A stretch of 64,000 bases of DNA from Oscillospiraceae bacterium (GCA_015066045.1 SVPD01000003.1:1-64000); one strand, 5' to 3'. Counted from the first letter of the stretch, positions 20,998 to 30,730 are shown. The notes: a model not told the origin generated them from the sequence alone. Translations and numbers: made by a program.

Positions 20998-21262
20998 AAT
21001 TCTCAATGCCCAATTCACAATGCACAATCGCACAGAACCTTAATATAACGGACAGGCAGTCTCCGCCCATCAGGGTTCACACTTTAATCTTCTGATAAGT
21101 GATGAACGAAAAAGTTTTCTCAGGATTATATAATTTGTTCCCTTGTAAGGCCATTCTTGTGTCTCCGGTCACTTGGATACTTTGCAAAAGAGGCGGAATG
21201 AAGGCTGTTTTTATATAAACCTGCCCCGCAACTGAGAATTGCGAATTGTGAATTGCGAATTA
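20998..21262. mobile_element. MITE-like element with heptad terminal inverted repeats, no ORF (element C)
   Basis: Both ends are arrays of 7-bp units in inverted orientation. Right end (21232-21262): GAGAATT, GCGAATT, GTGAATT, GCGAATT. Left end (20998-21032, read on the minus strand): TGCGATT, GTGCATT, GTGAATT, GGGCATT, GAGAATT. The 265-bp unit has no plausible gene. It contains GATAAGTGAT (21093-21102), the complement of the ATCACTTAT found in repeats D and E. It sits exactly between the YigZ and rpmE genes. Confidence 0.65.
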
Positions 21263-21324
21263 TTTTAAAATGAAAATAAGACGATACAAAATAATTTGCA
21301 TCGTCTGATTTACGGAAATAACAA

Positions 21325-21528
21325 TTATTTGCTGAGATTGAAACGCTTATTGAATCTGTCAACACGTCCGCCTGTATCAACAAGCTTCTGCTTACCTGTA
21401 AAGAAGGGGTGGCAGTTTGAACAAATATCAACACGCATATCCTTTTTGGTGGAACCTGTGGCAATTTTAGCGCCGCAAGCACATCTTACCTCTGTCTGTT
21501 CGTAGTTAGGATGAAGTTCCTTTTTCAT
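21325..21528 (-). CDS. rpmE: 50S ribosomal protein L31, zinc-binding type
   Basis: The 67-residue protein has the family start MKKELHPNY and end [10 protein letters not shown]. It has the four cysteines of the zinc-containing (C+) form: C16, C18, C36 and C39. AGAGGTG lies before the ATG. It is a single-gene unit with its own promoter. Confidence 0.96.
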   Translation of the reverse strand: MKKELHPNYEQTEVRCACGAKIATGSTKKDMRVDICSNCHPFFTGKQKLVDTGGRVDRFNKRFNLSK

Positions 21529-21572
21529 TTTTGTTCACCTCTTTCGGCTCATTACATTATTTAACGAATGGT

Positions 21573-21601
21573 ATTGTATCACAAGAGAAATGAAAAATCA
21601 A
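21573..21601 (-). promoter_or_regulatory. Promoter of rpmE
   Basis: Minus strand TTGATT (21596-21601) and TACAAT (21573-21578), 17 bases apart. Confidence 0.55.
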
Positions 21602-21628
21602 CATTTTTTTGAAAATAATTTATTTTTT

Positions 21629-24600
21629 TTATTCGACGGAAATTTCCTTACCCAGACGGAAGGAGTAAAGCACCGTTTCCTTTACCGTGTAGTCGGTGCA
21701 GAGCGACAGAGCATGTCTGTAAAGCTTTACCTGCGAGGAATATTTTTCTCTGAACTCCTGCTCGGTGTCCAGCCTGTCTGTCTTATAGTCCACCACCACC
21801 AGCTGACCGTCCTCTACGAAGGCACAGTCGGCGATGCCCTGTATCATTACCCTTTCGTCGGCAAACTCATCGGTGCCCTCATAAATCTCATTAATGGGAA
21901 CCTCGATGGTAAACTTCTTTTCACGCATCACTAAGTCCGAGGCGAGTATTCTGCGGGCAAGAGCACTCTCAAAGAAATGCTCCACATCTGAAACGCTTAT
22001 GCCCTCTGCCTGCAGGTCGGTGATAATCCCCTTTTCACGCAGACGCTCTATCTCCCCTCTCACATCACGGCTTGCTCTCTCATAGTCGGCAAACTGCATA
22101 AAGGAATGGGTGGCTATACCTCTCTGAGCGCCCGTGAGACCGCCGTCTGACAAAAAGGCGGGTGCCGACGAGGCGAAATACTCTCTGTCGATGAAGTTTT
22201 TATCCACCTCTGAGGCGGCTCTTTTCATAAGCACGCCCGAAAGGGCCTCGTATTTATATCTGAACTCTGTTTTTTCCCTGACCGCAGTCAAAAATGCCTC
22301 GTCAGTCTCTGCTGACACCTCTTTTCTGCCGCCGCTGACGGGAAGCACCTGCTCCGGCATGGAGGAAATCACCACTCTGAGAGGCGACTCACATTCCAGA
22401 GCTATATGCTCTCTGCAGCCGAGAATTTCACGCAGAGGGGCGGCATCTCTGTGTCTGAGAAGTGCCGTGACTATCCATTCTCCCATACCCGAGGCCGATG
22501 AGACAAGGAAGGGAGACACCTTTTTCGTTTTGGGATTTATGTTATCGTAGGCCTTTTTCAGTGTATTCTCCAGATTATTCGTGCCGTAGACCATAATAAG
22601 TCTTTCTCTGGCACGGGTGAGAGCCACATAAAGAACCCGCAGCTCCTCACTCAGTCCGTCCAGACCTTTGGAAAGCTTTACGGCACTGTGGCACACGGTA
22701 TCATACTGGTCAAAGGTGTCGATATCTCTTCTGATGATACCCAGACCGTGCTTAAGGCTGATGAGAAGATTTTCTCTTTCGTCGCTTTTATTGAATCTGC
22801 CGCCGCAGGCACCGAGAATACACACGGGAAACTCCAGTCCCTTCGATTTGTGGACAGACATTATCTTTACCACATCGGCACTCTGCACCTGACCGAGGCA
22901 GGCGGTAAGGTCCTTTTTATTGCTTTTCAGTCTGTCGATAAAGCGCACGAATCCCGTCAGACCTCCCGAGGAGGATTTTTCATAGGTTTCGGCATAATCC
23001 GTCAGAAGCATCAGATTTGACCTTTTCATTCCCGTGGGATCCACCGCATCGTAAATGTTCAGCAGAGAGGTGTCTGCGTAAACCTCCTCCACCAGATCAC
23101 GTACGCAGCGGCACAGGCTTATTCTGCGCCAATGCCGTATTTTTTCATTGAAGGCCTTTACCCTTTCGTCGCCCCTTTCCTGCTGAAGAAGCAGGCAGGA
23201 ATAAATGTCTCCCTTTCTCGAGTCGATGCGGTAGTGGCTTATGTCATCGGCGGTGAAGCCGAAAAGCGGCGAAAGCATCACACTCAGCAAAGGCACATCC
23301 TGCTTCGGATTATCGATAATTCGCAGCAGATTCAGTGCCAGAGCGATTTCCGCAGACTCCAGAAATGAGCCTGTAGGCTCGGTAAAGGAGGGCACACCCA
23401 TACTGCGCAGAGCATCGGCATAAATGCTGCTGCGGCTTTTGGCAGAGCGTAAAAGCACGGCGAAATCTCCGTAGGTGGCTTTCCTTTCACCCTGCTCGCC
23501 CTTTACGGTAAAGCCCGAGTCTATCATTTCCTTTATGAGCCTTGCGATGTATCTTGCCTGATTTTCGTCACTGCTTTCGAGAACAAGGTCGCCGGTCTCT
23601 ACGAAATGAAGCTCTGTGCCGAGGCGGTTTTCATCCTCGTAAAACGCAGAGGGCACCAGCCTTTCCTCGTCGTTATAATCGACGGCACCGCAGCTTTTAC
23701 TCATAAGTGCCTCGAAGATGAAATTGATTATATCCGTTACGCCCTTACGGGAGCGGAAATTGTTTCCGAGAACTATCTTGGCAGGATAATTATCTCTTTC
23801 ACGGTCGTAAAGGGCATACCTTTCCTTAAGAGAGATGAATATTTCGGGCATAGCCTGACGGAAGCCGTAAATGCTTTGCTTGACATCGCCCACACGGAAA
23901 AGATTATTCCGTGAAATGGCGGTAAAGAGCATATCCTGCGCCTCGTTCGTGTCCTGATATTCGTCGATGAGTATTTCGTCATAGGCCTCGGAAATTTCTG
24001 CGGCCTTTTCGGTTTTTTCGTAGCCGTCAGCGGTCTTTTTCACTAAAAGCCTGAGTGCTCCGTGGGCAATATCGCTGAAATCGGCCAGCTTTTTTTCTTT
24101 TTTGTTTCTCGAATAAATCTCACCGTAAAGCTTTACTGTTCTGATGAGAGCCTTCACCTTGGGAGCAAAAAACTCCATATCCTCTCTGAAATCGGCCTCA
24201 GAGGAGAAAAAGTGTCCCTTCAGTGCCTTGATTTTTTTAGTGCAGGTGTCACGTTTATAAACCAGAGAGTCAAAGAAGGTGTCCTCCTTAAGGCCTTTGG
24301 GTGCTCTGCCTCTTCTGGCGGGAGCGAAGGCGAGTATTTTTTCTCTTGCCCCGTCCCAATCCCCGCTGCCCAGAAGCTCAAGGCAGGCAGAAAGCTGCCC
24401 TCTGTCCTCAGTCACGGCATCGTAAAACACGGAGCGGTAATCCTCGTTTCCCTCACATTCGGAAAGAATATAGTCACATATGTCCGTTCCGTACTCAAGA
24501 CAGTCGGAAACATAGTCGATGATGATTTTTCCGTAAACGCTCTCACCGAGAGCCTCACCGCCGCTAAAGCCGTCACACAGAGAATCGAGCCAGAAATCGG

Positions 24601-25162
24601 GAAAGGGAAAGGAGCGTGAGCTTTCATAAAGCTTTTTCACCACTTCGGCCAGATAGGAGTCGTCCCTTCCCCGGAAAAGAAGCTCCGAAAGATTACGGAA
24701 GTCCTCGCCGCCCTCATCGTACATAAAGCAGAGAGCCTCATTCACACTGTCATTTCTGATTATTTCCAGCTCGCCCTCCTCGGCATTCACCGTTTCGGGA
24801 GAAAAGTCCAGAAGCTCGAAATTTTCTCTGACCAAAGACGCACAGAAGCTGTCAATGGTACAGATTTTGGCCGAGGGAAGAAGCATCTGCTGCCTTATGA
24901 GGCCTGCATCCGCAGGATTTTCACGTAAAAGCCCCTCTACGGCTGCGGTTATTCTTTCGAGCATTTCGTTTGCTGCAGCCTTGGTAAAGGTAACGATAAG
25001 AAGTCTGTCGGCCGAGGTGGGATTTTCTCTGTCCGTGAGACGCTGAATGACTCTTTCCACCAGCACTGCCGTCTTACCCGAGCCTGCAGCGGCGGAGACT
25101 ACTATGTCTCCCCTGCGGGAGCTGATGGCATCCTTCTGATTTTCTGTCCAGCTTCTGCTCAT
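21629..25162 (-). CDS. addA: ATP-dependent helicase/nuclease subunit A
   Basis: AddA is the UvrD-like 3'-5' helicase with a C-terminal RecB nuclease domain of the AddAB complex, which resects double-strand breaks and loads RecA. The 1177-residue protein has a Walker A loop (AAAGSGKT, residues 25-31), the helicase II motif DEYQDTNEAQD near 400, further UvrD motifs such as VMSVHKSKGLEFP, and the nuclease motif VDYKTD near 1122. The start at 25162 overlaps the addB stop by four bases (ATGA), so translation is coupled; the reading frame extension inside addB is rejected. Confidence 0.95.
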   Translation of the reverse strand: MSRSWTENQKDAISSRRGDIVVSAAAGSGKTAVLVERVIQRLTDRENPTSADRLLIVTFTKAAANEMLERITAAVEGLLRENPADAGLIRQQMLLPSAKICTIDSFCASLVRENFELLDFSPETVNAEEGELEIIRNDSVNEALCFMYDEGGEDFRNLSELLFRGRDDSYLAEVVKKLYESSRSFPFPDFWLDSLCDGFSGGEALGESVYGKIIIDYVSDCLEYGTDICDYILSECEGNEDYRSVFYDAVTEDRGQLSACLELLGSGDWDGAREKILAFAPARRGRAPKGLKEDTFFDSLVYKRDTCTKKIKALKGHFFSSEADFREDMEFFAPKVKALIRTVKLYGEIYSRNKKEKKLADFSDIAHGALRLLVKKTADGYEKTEKAAEISEAYDEILIDEYQDTNEAQDMLFTAISRNNLFRVGDVKQSIYGFRQAMPEIFISLKERYALYDRERDNYPAKIVLGNNFRSRKGVTDIINFIFEALMSKSCGAVDYNDEERLVPSAFYEDENRLGTELHFVETGDLVLESSDENQARYIARLIKEMIDSGFTVKGEQGERKATYGDFAVLLRSAKSRSSIYADALRSMGVPSFTEPTGSFLESAEIALALNLLRIIDNPKQDVPLLSVMLSPLFGFTADDISHYRIDSRKGDIYSCLLLQQERGDERVKAFNEKIRHWRRISLCRCVRDLVEEVYADTSLLNIYDAVDPTGMKRSNLMLLTDYAETYEKSSSGGLTGFVRFIDRLKSNKKDLTACLGQVQSADVVKIMSVHKSKGLEFPVCILGACGGRFNKSDERENLLISLKHGLGIIRRDIDTFDQYDTVCHSAVKLSKGLDGLSEELRVLYVALTRARERLIMVYGTNNLENTLKKAYDNINPKTKKVSPFLVSSASGMGEWIVTALLRHRDAAPLREILGCREHIALECESPLRVVISSMPEQVLPVSGGRKEVSAETDEAFLTAVREKTEFRYKYEALSGVLMKRAASEVDKNFIDREYFASSAPAFLSDGGLTGAQRGIATHSFMQFADYERASRDVRGEIERLREKGIITDLQAEGISVSDVEHFFESALARRILASDLVMREKKFTIEVPINEIYEGTDEFADERVMIQGIADCAFVEDGQLVVVDYKTDRLDTEQEFREKYSSQVKLYRHALSLCTDYTVKETVLYSFRLGKEISVE

Positions 25163-28100
25163 TCCGTCTCCTCCTTTTCTCTGAGTAATTCCAGACATTC
25201 GTCGTGGGGTATTTTTCTGATATATCGCTTTTCGGGGTTTTCCTCCAGACAGATTTCCCTGTAATCGCACCAGTCACACACATCCGTGTAGGATGAGCCG
25301 TAAACGGGGCGGGCGGGAATGATGCCGTCCTGTATGCTCTGCGCCATAGCTCTGATAACTCCGTCCATTTTTTCACCGAGCCTTTCGAGATAGTACAGAG
25401 AGATGAATTTACCCTTGATTTTACCTGTTCTTTTATCGGCAGTAACGGGAATGAAAAGTCCCTTGCCCTGCTTATCCATATGGCTGACCATATCGTAGTC
25501 GTCCACTATCATACCGTTCATTTTTCCCGCACGGTAGCGGTTTTCCCTGAGAGCCTCCTCACCGTCTCCCCTGTCCTCCACGTTAACCGTGCTCATTTTG
25601 GCGGGGAAATAGAGTATGCCTGCAGGTATAATGTCCTTATATTCGCCCTCACCGTTTCTCCATACGGAGATAAGGTAGAGGAGCATCTGCATATTGAGTC
25701 CCTCCAGAACATCGGAAAGCTCAAAGGTTTTGCCGCCGGTTTTATAGTCCACAACTCTGATGAAGCGTTTGCCGTCCATATCCATTTTATCCACACGGTC
25801 GATGATGCCTCTTATCTGCACGGTGCCTCTTTCGAGCTCGAGAGTAAAGGGCTTCACGTCACCGTCACGCCTTATGGAAAGCTCGAAATCGCAGGGCTCG
25901 AAATCACTGTCGGCAAACTCACTGCGCAGTCTGTCCATAATGTCACCGAGAACCTTTAAAAGGCGGGAATAAATATAATTGAAGCGTGAATCCTTCGTGT
26001 CGCTGCCGCCCATTTTCTCGTTCATATATTCCTCAAGACAAAGCTTCAGCTCCTGCCTCAGCTGACTGTCGGAAAGGCTGAGGAAATCCTTGCCTCTGTA
26101 TTTTTTCAGTATGATTTCCAGCACGTGATGGACCACCGTACCGCTCTGGGAGGCGTCAAGTCTTGCCTTGACTCGGGGAGAGGCTCCGATGCCGTAGCGG
26201 CAGTAATACATAAAGGGGCATTTACTGTAGGTTTCCATCTGTGAGGCCGAGAAATATAAATCCTTGCCGAAAAGGCTCAGGGCAGTTTCCTTGTCCTCTA
26301 TTTCATAGGGCTCCTTATATATAGCTCTGCTCATCGAGTCGAGAACGACTCTGTACTCCTTTTTTCCGGCGAAATACGAATAAAGAGTATTGCTCTGACT
26401 GCTGTACTCACGGTATCTTTCAGCCATCAGACGGAAGGCTGATTTTTCACTTTCGATAAGGTCGATAAGGCTTTCGTTTCCCGTCACGGTGCTTTTAAGA
26501 GAGGGAAGCATTTTTTCGCAGAGAGTCACTGCCTCGCTTTTGCTCATTTTTTCGTCGCCCTGTCCCGAAACGCAGTAAGACAGATAAAGCCTGTCAGAGG
26601 CCGAGGAAAGAGCGTTATAAAGAATAAATCGCTCTCTGAGGCTTTTTTCCTTCACTCCGTCACCGAGAGAAAGCCCCGTGCTCTCTATCCTGCTTTTTTC
26701 AAAGGCGGAGAAAAGACCGCTCTCGGTCTGTGTTTTCGGAAAAAGTCCGCTGTTAAGACCTACGGCGAAAACCACCTTAGCTCTTTTGGTCAGCATTCTT
26801 TCGGCGTCAGCCACGCTCACCTCGTCGAAGCCGTCGGGAAGCTTGCCCAGGCTCTTTTCGCTGATTACCAGCTCGAAAAGCTCGCTGAGCCTTTTCGGGC
26901 TTATCCGCCTGCCGCCCAAAGCACCTGCCATATCGTCAAAGGCCTCCATAAGGATATCCCACACCTGCTCCTGCTCGAGGGCAAGGTCTGTCTCACCCTC
27001 CTTTTCCAGAGCAAGTGCATACTCCTTCAGTGCCTTATCGATGCCGTTTTCCCTCAGAAAGACATAAATAGCCCTTATTGCCTCGGAGGCATCGGAGGAA
27101 AGGAGCCTTTCACGCAGAGAAAGCACGGGAGAAACTGCTCTTTCTCTGAGCCCGTTCAGTCTTTTCAGCTCCTGCTGCCTTTTTTCCGTAAGGCTTTCAC
27201 CGAAGCCGTCGGGGTTATAGCTCCATTCACTGAGCCATTTTTTGCCGCTGATGTCCCACATAAAGCAGTAGTTTTCCATCAGTGCGCTTTCCTCGTCGCT
27301 TATGCCCGTAAGATAGGTTTTCAGATAACGGAAAACATAGTCACTGTCGAAGCCCTCACCGCAAATTTTAAGCAGTGCCGAAACTAAAATTATCAGAGGC
27401 TGACGGATGATATCCTGTCTTTTATCCTCGAAAAAGGGTATACCGTAGGTAATAAAGGAGTGACGAAGCTGCCTTTCGTAGCTTTCACCGTCTCTGTAAA
27501 CCACGGCTATGTCTCTGCAGCGGTAGTCCCCCTGACGGATAAGAGCCTTTATTTTTCGTGCCACCGCATCACATTCGTCATAAAAATCCTTTGCGGTGAT
27601 AACCGTAACATTGTCCGCCTTTCCCTCATAGACGGCAAAGTCGGGCTTATAGAGGTTCTTTTCTATGTGAGCGATATCCTCACGGAAATATCCGCTCTCA
27701 CCCGTGCATACCACAGGCTCACAAACCCCGATGTTATATTCTCCCGCCAATTTCATCAGCTTACGTGCAGTGCGCTGAATGTACGGAAAAGGTCCTGTTT
27801 TGGCGGTGATATCCGTTTTATCCAGACAGAGAGTGACATAAACCTCCTCTGCCTGCCTCATCATCAGAGAAATGAGCTTAAGCTCGTCGCAGGTAAAGGA
27901 CGGGAAGCCGTCTATAACTACAGTTTTGCCGCAGAAAAAATCCTCACCGCAGAGTATGTCGTAAACTCTCGAAAGCAGGTCCGCATCATCGAAGGCACTC
28001 TGCGCCACCACTGCCTCATAGGTGCGGTAAATGAGAGCGGCCTCCTCCGCCTTTTCACGCAGAAGTCTGTCGGTAAGGCTGGCTGCACTTTTTTCCAGCT

Positions 28101-28503
28101 CATCGGCGGTTATGCCCTCGTTTTTCATCTCGTCCACGAAGGAAAGAAGCTTTGAGGACAGTGCGATGTCGTTTTTATGGCGGGAGAAAACACGGAGTCT
28201 GTCACTGAGACTGTCTATGGCCAGAGACATATAAATCAGTCTGGCCGCACCGGAGGCCACAGGCTTTTTAATGCCTCCGTAGAGTGAAAGAGCGATGTGT
28301 GAAAGACGGGTAAAGGAAAGCACCTCCACCCTCGAGGCAGCCTTGGGCCCCAGAAGTGAAAGAATACCTCTGTCGCTTTCGAAGGTGTACTGACGGGGCA
28401 CGATAAGCATGGTTTGCCTGCCCTCAGCCACCTTTTCTCCGAGTATTTTATGAGCGGCGGCGGTCTTTCCGCTGTTTTTTCTGCCGATAATAAAATTAAG
28501 CAT
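25159..28503 (-). CDS. addB: ATP-dependent nuclease subunit B
   Basis: AddB is the helicase-like partner with a RecB-type nuclease. The 1114-residue protein has a Walker A motif (GRKNSGKT, residues 7-14) and a nuclease motif VVDYKTGG. Its four iron-sulfur cysteines are visible as KCPFMYYCRYG near 758 plus the C-terminal C-x2-C-x5-C near 1073-1081, the AddB pattern of a cluster bracketing the nuclease domain. It heads the addB-addA operon. Confidence 0.95.
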   Translation of the reverse strand: MLNFIIGRKNSGKTAAAHKILGEKVAEGRQTMLIVPRQYTFESDRGILSLLGPKAASRVEVLSFTRLSHIALSLYGGIKKPVASGAARLIYMSLAIDSLSDRLRVFSRHKNDIALSSKLLSFVDEMKNEGITADELEKSAASLTDRLLREKAEEAALIYRTYEAVVAQSAFDDADLLSRVYDILCGEDFFCGKTVVIDGFPSFTCDELKLISLMMRQAEEVYVTLCLDKTDITAKTGPFPYIQRTARKLMKLAGEYNIGVCEPVVCTGESGYFREDIAHIEKNLYKPDFAVYEGKADNVTVITAKDFYDECDAVARKIKALIRQGDYRCRDIAVVYRDGESYERQLRHSFITYGIPFFEDKRQDIIRQPLIILVSALLKICGEGFDSDYVFRYLKTYLTGISDEESALMENYCFMWDISGKKWLSEWSYNPDGFGESLTEKRQQELKRLNGLRERAVSPVLSLRERLLSSDASEAIRAIYVFLRENGIDKALKEYALALEKEGETDLALEQEQVWDILMEAFDDMAGALGGRRISPKRLSELFELVISEKSLGKLPDGFDEVSVADAERMLTKRAKVVFAVGLNSGLFPKTQTESGLFSAFEKSRIESTGLSLGDGVKEKSLRERFILYNALSSASDRLYLSYCVSGQGDEKMSKSEAVTLCEKMLPSLKSTVTGNESLIDLIESEKSAFRLMAERYREYSSQSNTLYSYFAGKKEYRVVLDSMSRAIYKEPYEIEDKETALSLFGKDLYFSASQMETYSKCPFMYYCRYGIGASPRVKARLDASQSGTVVHHVLEIILKKYRGKDFLSLSDSQLRQELKLCLEEYMNEKMGGSDTKDSRFNYIYSRLLKVLGDIMDRLRSEFADSDFEPCDFELSIRRDGDVKPFTLELERGTVQIRGIIDRVDKMDMDGKRFIRVVDYKTGGKTFELSDVLEGLNMQMLLYLISVWRNGEGEYKDIIPAGILYFPAKMSTVNVEDRGDGEEALRENRYRAGKMNGMIVDDYDMVSHMDKQGKGLFIPVTADKRTGKIKGKFISLYYLERLGEKMDGVIRAMAQSIQDGIIPARPVYGSSYTDVCDWCDYREICLEENPEKRYIRKIPHDECLELLREKEETE

Positions 28504-28532
28504 AGCAAACTCTCCGTGTAATTGATAAGAAC

Positions 28533-28561
28533 ATTATACATTAACCCTTTTTATTTTTCAA
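28533..28561 (-). promoter_or_regulatory. Promoter of addB-addA
   Basis: Minus strand TTGAAA (28556-28561), 17-base spacer, TATAAT (28533-28538); the leader would be about 23 bases. Confidence 0.65.
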
Positions 28562-28724
28562 GACAGTAAAAGAGCAGAGGGAAAATATGGGGACTTTGAT
28601 TAGTGCAGAATGCAGAACAGCGAGAAAGATTTCGGGAATAAGTAAGCGATATTCCGCCAAGTAAGGTTTTAAGCGCTAAATGCAAAAGGATAAACGCTGA
28701 ACAGCTGTTCAGAGATAATGTATA

Positions 28725-28772
28725 TAAAAAACTACCCTCTGCCTGCAGAGACGAACTACAGGAAAGGGTAGA
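28725..28772 (-). terminator. Probable terminator downstream of the TraX-like gene
   Basis: CTACCCT pairs with AGGGTAG, with an inner CCTG/CAGG stem, and TTTTTT follows on the minus strand. Between it and the addB promoter (28562-28724) I see only mosaic repeat debris: TGCAGAA-type heptads at about 28603-28617 and the palindrome CTGAACAGCTGTTCAG at 28697-28712. Confidence 0.6.
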
Positions 28773-28802
28773 GTCACAATATATAATTAAACTCAAGCTT
28801 CT

Positions 28803-28915
28803 TCAGCGGACGACCGATGGTTGCCCTACGATACCGCCGAAAAAGCAGCGGAGTATCACTTATTCCTATTCAAAACTTTACATGCGATTGCGAATTGTGC
28901 ATTGTGAATTGCTAA
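28803..28915. repeat. Heptad-array repeat, copy D
   Basis: Three blocks in order are shared with copy E (29818-29935): CGGACGA then CCCTAC; TATCACTTATTC; and an array of 7-bp units GCGATTG, CGAATTG, TGCATTG, TGAATTG, CTAATTT at 28884-28918. No ORF. The copy abuts the stop codon of the TraX-like gene. Confidence 0.6.
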
Positions 28916-28916
28916 T

Positions 28917-29687
28917 TTATGCAAAGTATCTTATCAGATAGAGAATAAGCATATGCACGGGATAAAAGGCGTAAAAGCCGTACTGTAAGAGCTTGCTTTT
29001 ACCGAATCTCTTTCCGCCGTAAAGCCAGATGGGAATGAGAGAGAATACGGCGAAGCCCTGAGTGGGTATTTCGTGATAGGTGCCGAAAAGAGTGACGGGT
29101 ATGACCTGACCTTCGAAAAATACGATGTTTATAAGCACCATACCGATAAGCTGAAGCACCCACGCAAAGGGGAAATCTCTGAAAAGATAAAACATAACTA
29201 CCGTCAGCACACCCGTAAGGCCGTAATCCACGAAGCCGATAACGGAAGCGACGGTAATAAGCAGAAGAAAAATAACGGAAAGAGCGATGCTTTTGGCGCT
29301 TCTGTCCTTTTTCAGTCTGTCGATGACCATAATGGCCAGCAGACCTAAAAGAAGGGTGAACATTACATTCTGATGGTAAGGATTAAAGGTACGGCTACTG
29401 TAGAAAAGATTAAAGGGTATCTCCGAAATGATGCCGAAGCCAAGAAGACGCAGAGCATATTTTTTCACATCCGATGTACGGCAGAAACCCTCTGCGATAA
29501 AAAAGGCGAAAAAGGGAAAGGCAAGTCTGCCGATATAGGTAAGCCAGTTACCGAAGGACATATATGTGGCCCAGATGTGGTCGCACAGCATCAGCGCCAC
29601 GGCCAGCAGCTGCAGCATTTCCTTTCTGAGACCGCCGAAGGGAATTTCAGTCAGAGGACTGTTACAGGGTAAGTTTAGTTTTTTCAT
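28917..29687 (-). CDS. TraX-like polytopic membrane protein (acyltransferase-related)
   Basis: The 256-residue protein has about eight membrane segments. The family signature is visible: an early LMLCDHIW, then YIGRLAFPFFAFFIAEGF and an HDxxN-like FNPYHQNVMFTLLLG. TraX is the F-pilin N-acetylase, and chromosomal relatives in Firmicutes have unknown acceptors, so pilin acetylation cannot be assumed. I start at the ATG at 29687, which has AGGCGG upstream. The gene lies between two direct copies of one repeat (D and E). Confidence 0.88.
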   Translation of the reverse strand: MKKLNLPCNSPLTEIPFGGLRKEMLQLLAVALMLCDHIWATYMSFGNWLTYIGRLAFPFFAFFIAEGFCRTSDVKKYALRLLGFGIISEIPFNLFYSSRTFNPYHQNVMFTLLLGLLAIMVIDRLKKDRSAKSIALSVIFLLLITVASVIGFVDYGLTGVLTVVMFYLFRDFPFAWVLQLIGMVLINIVFFEGQVIPVTLFGTYHEIPTQGFAVFSLIPIWLYGGKRFGKSKLLQYGFYAFYPVHMLILYLIRYFA

Positions 29688-29718
29688 AGCTGCACCGCCT
29701 TTTTTCTTTTGCAGATTT

Positions 29719-29746
29719 ATTTTACCATACAGAAAAATTTTGTCAA
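29719..29746 (-). promoter_or_regulatory. Promoter of the TraX-like gene
   Basis: Minus strand TTGACA (29741-29746) and TAAAAT (29719-29724) with a 16-base spacer. Confidence 0.6.
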
Positions 29747-29817
29747 GAGTAAACACTGAGGCGATGCGACGTGAACCCCCTCCACCGCCAAAGGCTTCGA
29801 AGTGTGACAGAAAGGTT

Positions 29818-29935
29818 TACGGACGAGGTCATCCCGCCCTACATTTATTTAATTTGTAAAAACGGAGGCGTATCACTTATTCGTTCCCGAAGCTTGACTA
29901 ACGTTTGGGAATTGCGAATTGTGCATTGTGAATTT
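29818..29935. repeat. Heptad-array repeat, copy E
   Basis: Same order of blocks as copy D, in the same orientation: CGGACGA ... CCCTAC at about 29820-29841, TATCACTTATTCG at 29871-29883, and heptads GAATTGC, GAATTGT, GCATTGT, GAATTTA at 29909-29936. No credible gene lies in 29757-29954. Confidence 0.6.
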
Positions 29936-29954
29936 ATTATGTATTTAATATATA

Positions 29955-29983
29955 TTGAATTTTCTTTAAGTTTGATGTATAAT
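29955..29983 (+). promoter_or_regulatory. Promoter of the histidine phosphatase gene
   Basis: TTGAAT (29955-29960) and TATAAT (29978-29983) with a 17-base spacer. Confidence 0.6.
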
Positions 29984-30013
29984 AAAATGTATTTATGTTC
30001 AGGAGATGAAATT

Positions 30014-30730
30014 ATGAAAACCTACCGTATACATCTTATCAGACATGCTCTCACACAGGATAACCTTGACGGTGTTTATGCGGGCAGAACAGACTCCCCC
30101 CTCTGCACAGAGGGTATAGAGCAGCTGAAGGATGCCAAAGAAAAATATATCTATCCCGAGGCTGACTTCGTTTTTTCCTCACCCTTAAAGCGCTGCACCG
30201 AGACGGCCGAAATCCTCTATCCTCATCTGAAGCCTATAATTATGGACGGCCTTACGGAGTATAACTTCGGTGAATTTGAGGGGCAGACGGCAGAGGTGCT
30301 TCACGAAAAGCAGCCGCTTTTCGACCGCTGGATAAGAGGAGAAGAGGGAGTGAAGCCTCCCTTCGGTGAAAGCAACGCCGATTTCGCAAACAGAGTATGC
30401 ACCACCTTCGAAAAGATGGTGGACGGCATCATAAAGTCAGGCACCGACTCGGTGGCTATCGTCACTCACGGCGGTGTAATCTCCACCATTCTCTCCAATT
30501 TCGGCATTCCCGAGGGAAGCGTGAGTCAGTGGCTTACCCCCTCCTGCTGCGGCTATACTATGCTCGTTTCACACTTTTTATGGATGAGCGGTAAGAAGGT
30601 CGAGGTAATAAAGGAAATCCCCGAAAATCCCGATGCGGGAAAAGAGGGCAACTACTACGACGGCTGGGACTATTATCCCGACGATGACGATTTCGACATC
30701 AGCGAATATCTTAACGACTTTAACGATTAA
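30014..30730 (+). CDS. Histidine phosphatase family protein (phosphoglycerate mutase-like)
   Basis: The 238-residue protein has the catalytic LIRHALTQDN motif near the N-terminus, FSSPLKRCTETAEIL, the acid residue in EYNFGEFEGQ and the second His in VTHGGVIS. This is the layout of small-molecule histidine phosphatases such as CobC or broad-specificity phosphatases; the substrate is not clear. The C-terminus is very acidic (Asp-rich, with DDDDFD). The start has GGAG 9 bases upstream; an in-frame extension to 29771 reads through the repeat and promoter and is rejected. It is followed by a ymdB-type gene after 21 bases. Confidence 0.85.
   Translation: MKTYRIHLIRHALTQDNLDGVYAGRTDSPLCTEGIEQLKDAKEKYIYPEADFVFSSPLKRCTETAEILYPHLKPIIMDGLTEYNFGEFEGQTAEVLHEKQPLFDRWIRGEEGVKPPFGESNADFANRVCTTFEKMVDGIIKSGTDSVAIVTHGGVISTILSNFGIPEGSVSQWLTPSCCGYTMLVSHFLWMSGKKVEVIKEIPENPDAGKEGNYYDGWDYYPDDDDFDISEYLNDFND

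Noticed and set aside
28697..28712. Palindrome CTGAACAGCTGTTCAG, containing GAAC-N4-GTTC, as an SOS box for addB-addA
   Set aside because: The addB promoter is at 28533-28561, about 135 bases further downstream, so LexA bound here would not block it. The palindrome lies in repeat debris and its flanks differ from the Bacillus-type box.
29771..30013. 81-codon N-terminal extension of the histidine phosphatase
   Set aside because: It reads through repeat E and the -35/-10 boxes; the ATG at 30014 has its own Shine-Dalgarno and begins the catalytic domain.
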